Assembly: GCA_963760435.1 (NCBI GenBank)
Contig: CAVXDE010000020.1
Coordinates: forward strand, 1-64,000
Length of the DNA stretch: 64,000 nt
Direction: 5' to 3'
Source of the DNA: JAFAXD01 sp963760435
Lineage (GTDB): Bacteria > Pseudomonadota > Alphaproteobacteria > Rhizobiales > Xanthobacteraceae
The position numbers were made by a program, and so were the translations under genes. Positions 9,101 through 17,663 of the stretch are shown piece by piece. The first letter of the stretch is position 1; each line of letters begins with the position of its first letter. The notes under the pieces are model-generated. The model did not search any database. It saw only the letters and a list, made by a program, of their open reading frames with translations, and had not been told where the DNA came from.

Positions 9101-10602
9101 GCGGAACAGCCTGGGCTCGCAAGTGGGATGACGGCGCGCACCACGGTGCCGCCGGCGAAGCGCGGTTCGATTGCGAATTGACCGCCCAAAGCGCGGACCC
9201 GCTCCTCCATGCCGGCGACCCCCAGGCCGCGCGGCGCGCCGGGGCTGACGCCTCGCCCGTCATCTTCGATCTTCAGCAGGAGTTGCGCTGCGTCGCTCGT
9301 TGCCTCGCCCACACTCACGACAATCTGTTTCGGCGCCGCATGCCGGATCGCGTTGGTCAGGCTTTCCTGGACACAGCGGTAGATCGTGAGATCGATCGTA
9401 TCTCCGTAGGTTTTGGCGAGGTTTGCCGCATCGAGACGGACGTTGATCTGCGGATGCTCCCGCGCGCGATCTTGAACCAGCCGTTCGATGAGGTCCCCGA
9501 GCGGAACGTGGCCGAGGGCCATGGGCCGCAGGCGATTGAGCAATCCGCGATTGACCGTCTGCAGATGCGCGATGATGGGGAGCATGTCGCGGACGCGCTC
9601 GGACGCGATCTGGCGCATTGCGTCGAGGGAATCGGCCGCGATGGTCCCAATCGACGTGGCGATGGCCTTGAGGCCGAACAGGCTCGGCCCGACCTCGTCA
9701 TGAAGTTCGAGCGCGATGTTGCGGCGCTCGTCATCTTGCGCGGTGATCAGGCGCTCGCTCAGGTGGACGTTCTCCGCCCGCGCGCTCTCCAGCGCCTGCG
9801 CCAACGCATTGAACCGGGTCGTAAGAACAACAAATTCGCGGCTCTCGGGGACCGGCAGCCGCACCGCATAGTCGCGGTGCTCGAGGTCAGTCAGGCCGTG
9901 CGCAAGACCGGTGAGTGGGGCGAGCGCGCGTCCAAACAGAACATAGAGCGCGACCATCACGGCGGCCGTCACGGCGAGGGTGACCCATGCGAGCGCGACG
10001 GTGTTCTCCCACACCTCGGCAATTTCGTCCTTGGGCTCGCTGGCGATCACCACCGAGCCGATCTGCTGTCCGTGCCCGGTGATGGGAATGACGTGGCGCT
10101 CGATCGCTGGCGCGATCAGCGCCTGAAACCACGCCGGAGCCGGGGCGCGTTCGGTTTTGCGGGTCGTAACGGGATCGCCGGACGCGGGGATCTGGGCCAC
10201 CGGAACGTCGGCGTTGTCGTGCACCGAAATGCGTACGTGGCGCAGCACCCGGGCCTGCAGCGGGAGATCAGCCAAGACGTGTTGGACCGGCGTGTCATCG
10301 GGGACCAGCCGCAGCGCATCGGCGACGAACAGCTGCGCGAGCCGCATCGACGCTTCGATTTCGACCCGCGTCGAGGTACGTGCTTTGAGAATGGTGACGA
10401 CGCCGGCGACCAGCGCCGCGGCGAGCTCGATGACCAACACGATGATCAGAAGCTGTGTGCGGATCGAGCTGCGGTGCCAAGGAGACACCACCGCCGCATG
10501 CAGCCACGCAAGCACCAAGGCTGTCCGTGAACGCAGCAAAGCCGCCGCGCCCGGACTGCGGTCAGCAGTCGGGCGCGACGGCGTTGACGCGAGTGTGCTC
10601 AC
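9097..10602 (-). CDS. MoxY-like sensor histidine kinase
   Basis: 501 residues. A transmembrane segment near 50-70 (LLIIVLVIELAAALVAGVVT) is followed by a periplasmic region of about 130 residues matching the LapD/MoxY N-terminal type, a second transmembrane segment near 200-225 (WVTLAVTAAVMVALYVLF), a HAMP-like linker, a HisKA_3 dimerisation domain with phosphoacceptor His in NIALELHDEVGPSLFGL, and an HATPase_c domain (ESLTNAIRHA, DDGRGVSPGAPRGLGVAGM). It autophosphorylates and passes phosphate to the overlapping regulator. It follows fae by 46 bases. The ligand is unknown. Confidence 0.87.
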   Translation of the reverse strand: MSTLASTPSRPTADRSPGAAALLRSRTALVLAWLHAAVVSPWHRSSIRTQLLIIVLVIELAAALVAGVVTILKARTSTRVEIEASMRLAQLFVADALRLVPDDTPVQHVLADLPLQARVLRHVRISVHDNADVPVAQIPASGDPVTTRKTERAPAPAWFQALIAPAIERHVIPITGHGQQIGSVVIASEPKDEIAEVWENTVALAWVTLAVTAAVMVALYVLFGRALAPLTGLAHGLTDLEHRDYAVRLPVPESREFVVLTTRFNALAQALESARAENVHLSERLITAQDDERRNIALELHDEVGPSLFGLKAIATSIGTIAADSLDAMRQIASERVRDMLPIIAHLQTVNRGLLNRLRPMALGHVPLGDLIERLVQDRAREHPQINVRLDAANLAKTYGDTIDLTIYRCVQESLTNAIRHAAPKQIVVSVGEATSDAAQLLLKIEDDGRGVSPGAPRGLGVAGMEERVRALGGQFAIEPRFAGGTVVRAVIPLASPGCSA

Positions 10603-10648
10603 GAACGAGCGTGCGGCAGGTGGTTCAGGAGCGTCGAACCGGGCTGCA

Positions 10649-11155
10649 CTACGCCGCGAACGGATGCTTGACCTGATCGCGCTTCATGACGACCTCGCTG
10701 GCGCGGGGCTCGCCCTTCACGGCGCGCTCGATCAATTCCTTCACGGCCTGATAGTTGTATTGCTGAATCTTCTTGTCGTCGGCCGCATCCCAGTGGATGA
10801 ACACGCCGACGCAAATGAACAGGTTGTCGGCCTCGTCGGCCGGAATCGTGCCGTCGGCGACGCTGTCGGCCACCGCCTTGGCAACCGCGTGCTGCGCCGG
10901 ACCGAACATCTGTACGGCCTGTTTGGCGCCCTTGATCGTGACTTTGTTGAACATCACGGTCGCCGGCTTCGCCATCAGGTTCGGGGCCACGACCGCGAGC
11001 AGCGACGTGAAGCCGTCCTTGTTGTTGGTCAAAGCATGCGCAAACGCCAACTCGGCGGCACTGCCGCGCGGGCCCATGATCAGGTCGATGTGAGCGACTT
11101 CATTGCCCTCACCGACCAGAGACTCACCGACGCAAAGTCCATTGATTTTCGCCAT
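10649..11155 (-). CDS. fae: Formaldehyde-activating enzyme
   Basis: 168 residues; condenses formaldehyde with H4MPT to methylene-H4MPT, the entry step of cytoplasmic formaldehyde oxidation. Conserved segments include KINGLCVGESLVGEGNEVAH (containing the catalytic-type His), LIMGPRGSAAELAFA, NLMAKPATVMFNKVTIKG and DAADDKKIQQYNYQA. Two ATGs (11161 and 11155) follow GGGAGGAG; the second has the better 8-base spacing and begins the conserved MAKINGL, so it was chosen. The 148-base gap to the upstream CitG-like gene could carry a separate promoter, fitting the high expression usual for Fae. Confidence 0.97.
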   Translation of the reverse strand: MAKINGLCVGESLVGEGNEVAHIDLIMGPRGSAAELAFAHALTNNKDGFTSLLAVVAPNLMAKPATVMFNKVTIKGAKQAVQMFGPAQHAVAKAVADSVADGTIPADEADNLFICVGVFIHWDAADDKKIQQYNYQAVKELIERAVKGEPRASEVVMKRDQVKHPFAA

Positions 11156-11303
11156 CGCCATCTCCTCCCAAGAACAACAACTTGGTATCCGCACACCGGC
11201 AGGTCCGGTATTCGGCAAACCGGCTATCCTTGTTATCAGCGTCCGGCTTGAAGGCTGGACCGGTTAGCCAGATAGCGGCGGAATTCGCTCCCGCATCAGC
11301 AAG

Positions 11304-12167
11304 TCAACCACCATTACATGACGGCGGCAAGATGGTTGAGAGCCGGTGCGCGAAGAGGGTCGCCACCGTGAGGTCGGCACTGGTGCCGGGATTTATGTCC
11401 TGGCGCTTGAGCTCGGCGTCCCAGGCGAGCAGCTCGGGGAGCAGGTCCTCCGGAGACGTATGTGATTGCAGGCGCTGGTGAACCATGGCTGCGGCATGCT
11501 GGATGGCGCGCGCCGTCTCGAGGCCATACTTGCGCACGATGTGGGTGTCGGGGAACGCCGCCAAAAACCCGATATAGACGGCGAGCGTCGCCCAGCGCGG
11601 GTGCGATTGTGCGGCCAACGCGCGGACCAGGTTGGTTTCGCCAATGTCGAAGATGTCGGCGAAGCCGGACGCGTATTGCCGGGCAATCCGGTCACGATCA
11701 GCGGCGGCCGCCATGGCGTCGCGCAATGTGACTGTCGGGGGCGCGAACACGTCGTGTTGGTCGGTCCGCCCGAGACCCGCCGGCGCGGCGCGGACAATGG
11801 CGGAGAATGCATGCCGGGCATCTTCGATATCGAGATCACCAAGCACCGCCGCGACGGCGACGCGCAGGTCGCGTGCACCTAACTCCGCCGCGGCCGCAAG
11901 GGGGGCACACAGTAGAATGATGCCGAGGTTCGTGTTGACGCCGACCGCCGCGAAGGTCGCCATGACGGCGGCCTCGATGCGCGCGCCGACGCGCGTGCCG
12001 GCTTGCGCAATGGGTGCGGCCGCGGCGGCGGCGCTGGCCTCGAATTGCGCAGCGGTCATGCGGTGACCGTCCGCGAAAGCATGCACGTTGCCCGGCTTGG
12101 GAGCGTCGAGCTCGTCGAGACACGCGGCTTTGAATGCGGCGGCGATCTCCGCGGCCCGCGGCTTCAC
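11304..12167 (-). CDS. Triphosphoribosyl-dephospho-CoA synthase (CitG)-like protein
   Basis: 287 residues of the CitG-like family, with the N-terminal KPGNVHAFADGHRM and internal NTNLGIILLCAPLAAA and GETNLVRALAAQSHPRWATL typical of it. No citrate lyase genes occur nearby; instead it overlaps an ATP-grasp gene and precedes fae. CitG-like genes are regular members of bacterial H4MPT clusters, and a role in attaching a phosphoribosyl-type unit during H4MPT or methylofuran assembly is a reasonable inference. The start at 12167 overlaps the upstream stop by 4 bases. Confidence 0.85.
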   Translation of the reverse strand: MKPRAAEIAAAFKAACLDELDAPKPGNVHAFADGHRMTAAQFEASAAAAAAPIAQAGTRVGARIEAAVMATFAAVGVNTNLGIILLCAPLAAAAELGARDLRVAVAAVLGDLDIEDARHAFSAIVRAAPAGLGRTDQHDVFAPPTVTLRDAMAAAADRDRIARQYASGFADIFDIGETNLVRALAAQSHPRWATLAVYIGFLAAFPDTHIVRKYGLETARAIQHAAAMVHQRLQSHTSPEDLLPELLAWDAELKRQDINPGTSADLTVATLFAHRLSTILPPSCNGG

Positions 12168-13117
12168 CCCGGCACTCCGTGGGCGAGGCGCGATGCGAGC
12201 GCGTGGAGTAATCCGGATGCAATAACGGACGCGATATTGACGTGGGTTACCGTCTGCAGCCCGGACCAGGCGGGCATGCTGTTGACCTCGAGCACCGTTG
12301 GTTGATCGTGCGCATCATACAGAATGTCGACGCCCGCGAGGTCCGCCCCGACCGCGGCCGCGGCACGCAGAGCCAATTCGTGCATCGCGTGATCAGCAAC
12401 AACAGCAACCGGTCGGCCGCCGCGCTTCACGTTGGTGATCCAATGTGGTGCATGCCGCATCATGGCGGCGATCACGTCGCCTTGCCAAACCAGCAGGCGA
12501 AAGTCGCGAAAGCCGCCGTCGCGTTCGACGCCGACAAACCGCTGCAAATAGTAGACGCCCGCGACCGCGTTGAGGTCCGGAAGATCAGCAGGACTGGCGA
12601 TCAGGCGCAGGTTGCGTCCCTGGGAGCCGAACAGCGGCTTGAGCACGAGTGGACCGTTTGCCGCTTCGCGCTCGACGATGCGGCGAGCCACGGCAGGCTG
12701 CTCGGTGACCCAGGTGTCCGGGCTGCGAATACCGGCACGGGCCAGGAGGAAACTGGTCATCGATTTGTCGACGCAGCGTTCGATGGCGCGGGCGTCGTTG
12801 ATCACCGCAACGCCGCTCTCGCGCAGCGCATGCAGGAGGCCGAGGCGGACCGTCACCGCCTCAAAGCTTCCGCCGGACAGGCAGCGCACAAACACCGCGT
12901 CGGGCAGGCGCTCATCAAATCCGGGCATGTCCAGACCGTGCGGACGGCCGGTTTCGAACCGGCAATCCTCCAGCCGCACCAAGGTGGCACGCGCGCCCGC
13001 CGCCGCGAGTGCCTTGGTGAGCTCGCGCGCATGCCAGTCGAGGCGATCGCTGACCAGTGCGATCCGTAGCGCGGGCGGGGCAGCCCTGCGGGCGATGCCG
13101 TCAGGTGAATGAGGCAT
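12164..13117 (-). CDS. RimK-type ATP-grasp ligase of the H4MPT gene set
   Basis: 317 residues with an ATP-grasp fold: N-terminal Rossmann-like ALRIALVSDRLDWHARELTK, central GPLVLKPLFGSQGRNLRLIA (ATP-binding Lys and glycine loop) and C-terminal GVDILYDAHDQPTVLEVNSM (metal-binding Glu and Asn). Related enzymes ligate glutamate to cofactor tails, so it may add glutamate to H4MPT or to the polyglutamate tail of methylofuran. It overlaps mch upstream by 17 bases and the CitG-like gene by 4. The family is sure; the substrate is inferred. Confidence 0.86.
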   Translation of the reverse strand: MPHSPDGIARRAAPPALRIALVSDRLDWHARELTKALAAAGARATLVRLEDCRFETGRPHGLDMPGFDERLPDAVFVRCLSGGSFEAVTVRLGLLHALRESGVAVINDARAIERCVDKSMTSFLLARAGIRSPDTWVTEQPAVARRIVEREAANGPLVLKPLFGSQGRNLRLIASPADLPDLNAVAGVYYLQRFVGVERDGGFRDFRLLVWQGDVIAAMMRHAPHWITNVKRGGRPVAVVADHAMHELALRAAAAVGADLAGVDILYDAHDQPTVLEVNSMPAWSGLQTVTHVNIASVIASGLLHALASRLAHGVPG

Positions 13118-14076
13118 CGAGCAGCTTCAGGTCGATGTGGCCGCTGTGGAAGGTCTGGCCGCTCTCGACTGCGGTGACGCTGACTTGTGCCGGGCTGAAC
13201 AACATCGGGTCGATGGCGTAGAAGTCGCCCTTGAAGCGCTTGAACACCTGCGCGAACGGCTCGCCATAGTCGCGCGATGTCGTGCTCGGCAGCTTTTCGG
13301 CAAGCGCCCGCGCATCGGCAGCGGCACCGGTCACGAACAGGTGCGTGCGCCCCGCGTAGATGATGGCATCGTTGGTGCGACCCATCGCGGTGACCATGTC
13401 GGGATGTGGCGGCGAGAGTGGCGCAGCGCCCATGCCCTCGACGATGCGGTCGAGCGGAAAGTGTAGTTCATGCGCTTTGTGCAGTGCGACCTCGAGCACG
13501 CGCGCCACGATCTGCACGGCGCCGGCGAGACTTCTGGGTCGGCGTGTAGATGAAGTTCAGCCGGTCCGGCGTGACACGGCAGTCCTGCGCGACTTTCTGC
13601 ACCACGCCGGAGGGAGGAGGGCCATTTGCTTCGAGCACCAGGGTCGCGCTGTCAGCGTGGTCCTGATAGGCGAGTTCTTCAAACAGTTTCTCCTTGCGGG
13701 CGAGCGCGCGGCCGGGGCCCGAGGCCAGGGCAAAATAGGCCTGCTTGCCTTCTCCGCCGCTCAGCCGCCAGCCTGCATATTGACTCGCGAGACATGCGGT
13801 AACCGGGTTCGACGAGCGCACCATCAGGGTCCAGGGCCAGCGTGGGGTGTCGCTGCTTGCAGCAATTTCCGCGGTGCCGAGGCCGCCCATGCAGATCTCG
13901 GCGATCAGCAATCCAGCCGCAATACTGCCGGGTTGTTTGGCGCCGGCATCGATCAGCGTTTCTCCCAACTCGCCGGCGCTCACACCAACTTTGAGTTCTG
14001 CGCGCGACGATTTGAGCTTATCGACAAGCACCGCCGCGCGGGCATTGAGGCTGATGGATGGCACGTCGGTCGTCAT
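13101..14076 (-). CDS. mch: Methenyl-H4MPT cyclohydrolase (one frameshift)
   Basis: Interconverts methenyl- and formyl-H4MPT. The first part, from ATG 14076, has SISLNARAAVLVDKLKSSRA, LGETLIDAGAKQPGSIAAGL and FIYTPTQ; the second part resumes SLAGAVQIVARVLEVALHKA, IVEGMGAAPLSPPHPDMVTA and MGRTNDAIIYAGRTHLFV. The join is at about 13540: removing one A from CAGAAGTCTC gives TQSLAGAV, which restores the family sequence. The total of about 325 residues is normal for Mch. The start overlaps the ATP-grasp stop (ATGA). A one-base error is the likely cause, since a cell with the other pathway genes would need this enzyme. Confidence 0.93.
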
Positions 14077-15224
14077 GACGGTCTCGCGCGCGATCGTGCG
14101 AGGATGGCCTGAGCGCGTTGCTCGACCAGCTCGCGTGCCTCCCCAGCAGTGGCGGCGCTGGCCAGCACAGTGCACAGCGGACTTTGCGCCGAAATAGAAC
14201 TTCCTGCAATCGGGCGATCGGCGCTCCAGTCCGGCCAATCAAACGATGGTATTTGAGGAATGTCAGCCGGCGCGTAGACGATCGCGCTTGCTGCAGCGCC
14301 GTCAAGGGCAAGGGTCCGATCAGGAAGACGTCCCGCGCAGGCATCGACATGCAGAGCAAAGAGCGACGGGCTTCCAGTTGGTTCGAAAATGTCGATCGTT
14401 GACCCGGGCCGTGGATTGATCTCGAGGAGGTGGACCATGCCGCCATCGATCAGGAAATCGAAACTGTTGAGGCCGACGAGACCGGTGAGCGCGGTCAGTC
14501 GTTGCACGGCTTGGCTCAACGCCTCAGCGACGTCTGGCAAGAGCGGCGCCGGCCGCACCGCGCCGCCATAGCGAAATGGATGTGCGGTGTTGGGGCTCGA
14601 CCATTGTGTGCTGAAGCCGAGGATTAATGCGGCTTTGCCATCCGCAAGGACGAGCGCGGAGATCGGTTCTCCGGCAATGCGGCGCTGGTAATAGACCGCG
14701 GCAAGAGCGGGCTTTACCTCTCCCCGCAAGCGGGGAGAGGTAAGAGCCACAGCGGCGTCGCGAATGTGCGTTCCGCCGGCGCCACCGATGCGCTTGATCA
14801 GCCATCCAGTCGCGTCGTCGGGGGGATCCATTCGGGTTTCGGGATAGGGAATATCGCAGCTCCGGCACAGCTTCGCGAGCAGCATCGGGTGCTTGACGTG
14901 TTCTACAACGTCCGGGCGGTTGCCGATCAGTTTCCAGCGCTGGGTAATGTCCCGGAGCAAGCTCGGCCGATCCTCGAACCCGCTTCCCCACACGACACCA
15001 CAGGCCGCGTGCTGCTCTGAGAGTGTTTGGAGCGCTGCGATCACCTCCGGCGCGTGCATTCCGTGATCGAGTCCACTCGCCAGGCGCACATAGGCCTGGG
15101 CGCTGGCGATCGTGTCCTGGTCTGCGAAGTAATCCACCACCAGTGGTGCATACCCCGCCCGTCGTGCCGATGCCGCGAGGGCGCGGCCCGACGCGGCTGC
15201 GATCAGCACGGCTAGCTTAGGCAT
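14073..15224 (-). CDS. ATP-grasp ligase, probable methylofuran/H4MPT biosynthesis
   Basis: 383 residues. It has LAVLIAAASGRALAASARRA at the start, then WLIKRIGGAGGTHIRD (ATP-binding), and FDFLIDGGMVHLLEINPRPG (metal-binding Glu and Asn) of ATP-grasp ligases. Archaeal MfnD, which joins glutamate to tyramine, is the same superfamily; that role is plausible but not proven here. It overlaps mtdB by 8 bases and mch by 4, so it is part of the operon. About eleven residues reading LTSPRLRGEVK come from a palindromic repeat inserted in frame (14714-14743). Confidence 0.82.
   Translation of the reverse strand: MPKLAVLIAAASGRALAASARRAGYAPLVVDYFADQDTIASAQAYVRLASGLDHGMHAPEVIAALQTLSEQHAACGVVWGSGFEDRPSLLRDITQRWKLIGNRPDVVEHVKHPMLLAKLCRSCDIPYPETRMDPPDDATGWLIKRIGGAGGTHIRDAAVALTSPRLRGEVKPALAAVYYQRRIAGEPISALVLADGKAALILGFSTQWSSPNTAHPFRYGGAVRPAPLLPDVAEALSQAVQRLTALTGLVGLNSFDFLIDGGMVHLLEINPRPGSTIDIFEPTGSPSLFALHVDACAGRLPDRTLALDGAAASAIVYAPADIPQIPSFDWPDWSADRPIAGSSISAQSPLCTVLASAATAGEARELVEQRAQAILARSRARPS
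14714..14743. repeat. Perfect 30-bp palindromic element inside a coding region
   Basis: A 14-base arm TTACCTCTCCCCGC, two bases AA, then its exact reverse complement. The motif is a common intergenic palindrome in Hyphomicrobiales genomes (from general knowledge). Here it lies within the ATP-grasp gene, adds no stop and keeps the frame. Confidence 0.85.
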
Positions 15225-16113
15225 TGAGCTCGCGGGCGAGCTGGAACGCTTCGCGAAAATCGAGGCTGAGCGGCTTGGGCGCGGAAATCATGCGTTGGAA
15301 CAAGCCGAACTCGGTCTTGTATTTGATGTTCCCGATTGCCAAAGGTCCGATGCCGAGCGCGCCGCGCGGTCCGATGTCTGCTCCGTTGGCCATGACGTCG
15401 AGCCCTTCGACTCCGGCGGGCGGAACCGCATTCACATCGGCGACGACGAGCAGGCGCTGGGCGGCCAGAAGTTGTTGGGCCGAGAGGATCTGCACACCGG
15501 CGCGGCCGGCGCACAGCGCCACGTCAGTGGTGCTGAGGACCTCCTGTTTCTTCGCATCCGTGCTGCCGTCGGCCGCCGCGACGTCGACGCCGAACCGCGC
15601 TTTGATGTCACGCGCGCCCTCACTGACGCGTTTGATCCCATCATAGCCAACCAGGGTCACCGCCGCGCCCTCGAGCGCCGCAATGACGCTGGCGGAAAAT
15701 CCAACAACACCGGTTGCCCCAAACACCGCCACATGCAGGCCGCGCAGATCGCGTTGTTTCTTGTCGCGCAGCAGTTTCTCGATGCATGCCACCATGGCGG
15801 CCGCGGTCGTGAATGATCCGGCCGGATCAGCAAATAGAGATATCCCGAACGGCGGCACCAGGGCCTTTTTGGCCGCAGCGAGCATGTCGAGCGCAAGGAT
15901 CGCGTTCTTGCCGCCGAAGAACATCCCGGTCTTCACGCCAAGTTTTGGCGGCCGCGAGAAAATTGCGTCCTGCACCAGGCCGGTCACCTCTTCGAGCGTG
16001 GTGTCCGTATAGGGAGTAACCGCGTCGAAGCCGGCATCGACGGCCATGTTCACATCAAACGGACTGATATGTTTCAGCGGGGTGACCATGTGCAGGATAT
16101 GCTTGTCGGCCAT
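15217..16113 (-). CDS. mtdB: NAD(P)-dependent methylene-H4MPT dehydrogenase
   Basis: 298 residues; oxidises methylene-H4MPT to methenyl-H4MPT in the cytoplasm. It starts MADKHILHMVTPLKHISPFD, has the nucleotide-binding loop VAVFGATGVVGFSASV near residue 130, and ends with GALGIGPLAIGNIKYKTEFG and LDFREAFQLARELNA. The H4MPT context and C-terminal sequence favour MtdB over MtdA. It is preceded by mptG with 17 bases between and overlaps the ATP-grasp gene by 8. Start supported by GGGAGG just upstream (16117-16122). Confidence 0.95.
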   Translation of the reverse strand: MADKHILHMVTPLKHISPFDVNMAVDAGFDAVTPYTDTTLEEVTGLVQDAIFSRPPKLGVKTGMFFGGKNAILALDMLAAAKKALVPPFGISLFADPAGSFTTAAAMVACIEKLLRDKKQRDLRGLHVAVFGATGVVGFSASVIAALEGAAVTLVGYDGIKRVSEGARDIKARFGVDVAAADGSTDAKKQEVLSTTDVALCAGRAGVQILSAQQLLAAQRLLVVADVNAVPPAGVEGLDVMANGADIGPRGALGIGPLAIGNIKYKTEFGLFQRMISAPKPLSLDFREAFQLARELNA

Positions 16114-16130
16114 CGCTCCCTCCCGCAGTT

Positions 16131-17132
16131 CTATTCGTCCGGCATCTCAGCGAGTGCCTGGTCCATTATCTCTGCGCCGGTATTGAGCCCCTTGCACACC
16201 CGAATGTCCACACCTTGAATCTGTCCTTGCCGGCTGACCGCATGCAAGATGCGTTGCGCAGCGTCGTTCGACTCCGCGAATGCATAGCCGGTCGGACCCC
16301 AGGAGCTTTGGCCGATGCCGACCCCACCGGCGCGCCGGATCAGATCAAGCGCAGCGGCGACGCGAGGACTTGCATAACGATGTCCGCCCTGGGCCGGCGC
16401 GAAATAGTCGCCCAGCTGCCGCTGAATATCTTCAAGCGCGGCGCCGAAGGCTGGCAGATCGGCTTCGGCGACCGCCGGCAGAAGTTGCATGACCAACACA
16501 TGACACAGATGCGCCACGTCGGTTTCCGCTGCCGCCGGTAGTGCAGCGAAGGCGTTGGTCTCATCGCTTCCATGCACGCCCTGGCTACTGGTGTCGACCA
16601 CGACCAGTACGCGCCAGCGCTCGGGGAAGGGAAGGTGTGAGATGATCGGCGCCGGACCGCCGCGGTCCTTGCGGCCGCCGTCGACAACAAATCCGCCGTG
16701 CTGGAACAGGCCGATACCTGCACCGGATCGGGCGCCGCGTCCGAGCCGGACCGCATCGCCGCGCAGATCGAGAGGCAGTCCGTGCAGGCGCCGCAGCGCG
16801 GCGCCGACGGCTAGGGCGAGTTGCGTGCCTGAGCCAAATCCTGCATGCGAGGGAACAAGTTCTTCCACCTTAACATCGTAAGCAGCGTCGAGCGCGAGCG
16901 CGGTTTGCATCAGATTGACATAGTGGCGCACCCGTTCTGCGTCCGGTCCGCTGACGCGCATGTGTTCGGCCGGCGCGACTGAAATCTGCGTCTTCAGTCC
17001 GCTGATGGCGAGACCAATGCTGCCGAAACGCCGTCCGAGACGGCCGTTGAGATCGAGAAACCCGAGGTGCAGCCGTGCCGGCGCGGTGACCGTCACCTTC
17101 GTTGCAGGCCGCCGCGGCGCAGTGTTCAACAC
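16131..17132 (-). CDS. mptG: Beta-ribofuranosylaminobenzene 5'-phosphate synthase
   Basis: 333 residues of the GHMP-kinase-like beta-RFAP synthase family, which condenses p-aminobenzoate with phosphoribosyl pyrophosphate in the first committed step of the H4MPT side chain. Landmarks are VTVTAPARLHLGFLDLNGRL, the GHMP loop VPSHAGFGSGTQLALAVG near residue 100, RGARSGAGIGLFQHGGFVVD and GVGIGQSSWGPTGYAF. It is the first gene of the long minus-strand operon and diverges from the dehydratase gene over about 108 bases (17133-17240). Confidence 0.94.
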   Translation of the reverse strand: MLNTAPRRPATKVTVTAPARLHLGFLDLNGRLGRRFGSIGLAISGLKTQISVAPAEHMRVSGPDAERVRHYVNLMQTALALDAAYDVKVEELVPSHAGFGSGTQLALAVGAALRRLHGLPLDLRGDAVRLGRGARSGAGIGLFQHGGFVVDGGRKDRGGPAPIISHLPFPERWRVLVVVDTSSQGVHGSDETNAFAALPAAAETDVAHLCHVLVMQLLPAVAEADLPAFGAALEDIQRQLGDYFAPAQGGHRYASPRVAAALDLIRRAGGVGIGQSSWGPTGYAFAESNDAAQRILHAVSRQGQIQGVDIRVCKGLNTGAEIMDQALAEMPDE

Positions 17133-17240
17133 ACGTCTCCCGATCGGGTTTGTCGAAACGAAATAGAGGACTAAAGTAGCTGGACCGCGAACGACGATAA
17201 TAGGACGGCAAATGCACGGTCTGAATCAAGGGTGGATGCG

Positions 17241-17621
17241 ATGACGACGACCAAGGAACGCACATATTCAGACGATGAGATCAAGGCGCGTCTGTCGCGC
17301 GAGCTGCCGCATTGGTACCTGGAAGGCGGTTGGATCCGGCGCAAATATCGCACCCACAGCTGGAAGGGCACCCTGATGATCATCAATACGGTCGGCCATC
17401 TGGCCGAGGCTGCATGGCACCACCCCGACATCACCGCGTCCTATGCGTGGGTGGAAGTGCGGCTGCAGAACCACGCCGCCAAGGGCATCACCGACAAGGA
17501 TTTCGAGCTTGCCAAGAAGATTGAAGAGGTCGTGCATTGGCAGCCCGGCAAACAAGGCGGTGCGCTGGAGGGCACCCCGGAAAGCGATCAGCGGTTCGCT
17601 TACGTCAAATACGATTCCTGA
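17241..17621 (+). CDS. Pterin-4a-carbinolamine dehydratase family protein
   Basis: 126 residues with the family signature GHLAEAAWHHPDITASYAWV (HHP catalytic pair) and LQNHAAKGITDKDFELAKKI. Classical members dehydrate 4a-hydroxytetrahydrobiopterin, but no aromatic hydroxylase is nearby; beside fhc and mptG it more likely acts in H4MPT metabolism. ATG 17241 was chosen over GTG 17232 because AAGGG lies 8 bases ahead and the conserved region begins there. First gene of the plus-strand fhc cluster. Confidence 0.88.
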   Translation: MTTTKERTYSDDEIKARLSRELPHWYLEGGWIRRKYRTHSWKGTLMIINTVGHLAEAAWHHPDITASYAWVEVRLQNHAAKGITDKDFELAKKIEEVVHWQPGKQGGALEGTPESDQRFAYVKYDS

Positions 17622-17663
17622 CGCCGCCATCCTCCCATTGCACAGCGCGATGGAGACGCGGAT

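Noticed and set aside
9019..10530. Plus-strand ORF of 503 residues
   Set aside because: Antisense to the kinase, which has full domain support.
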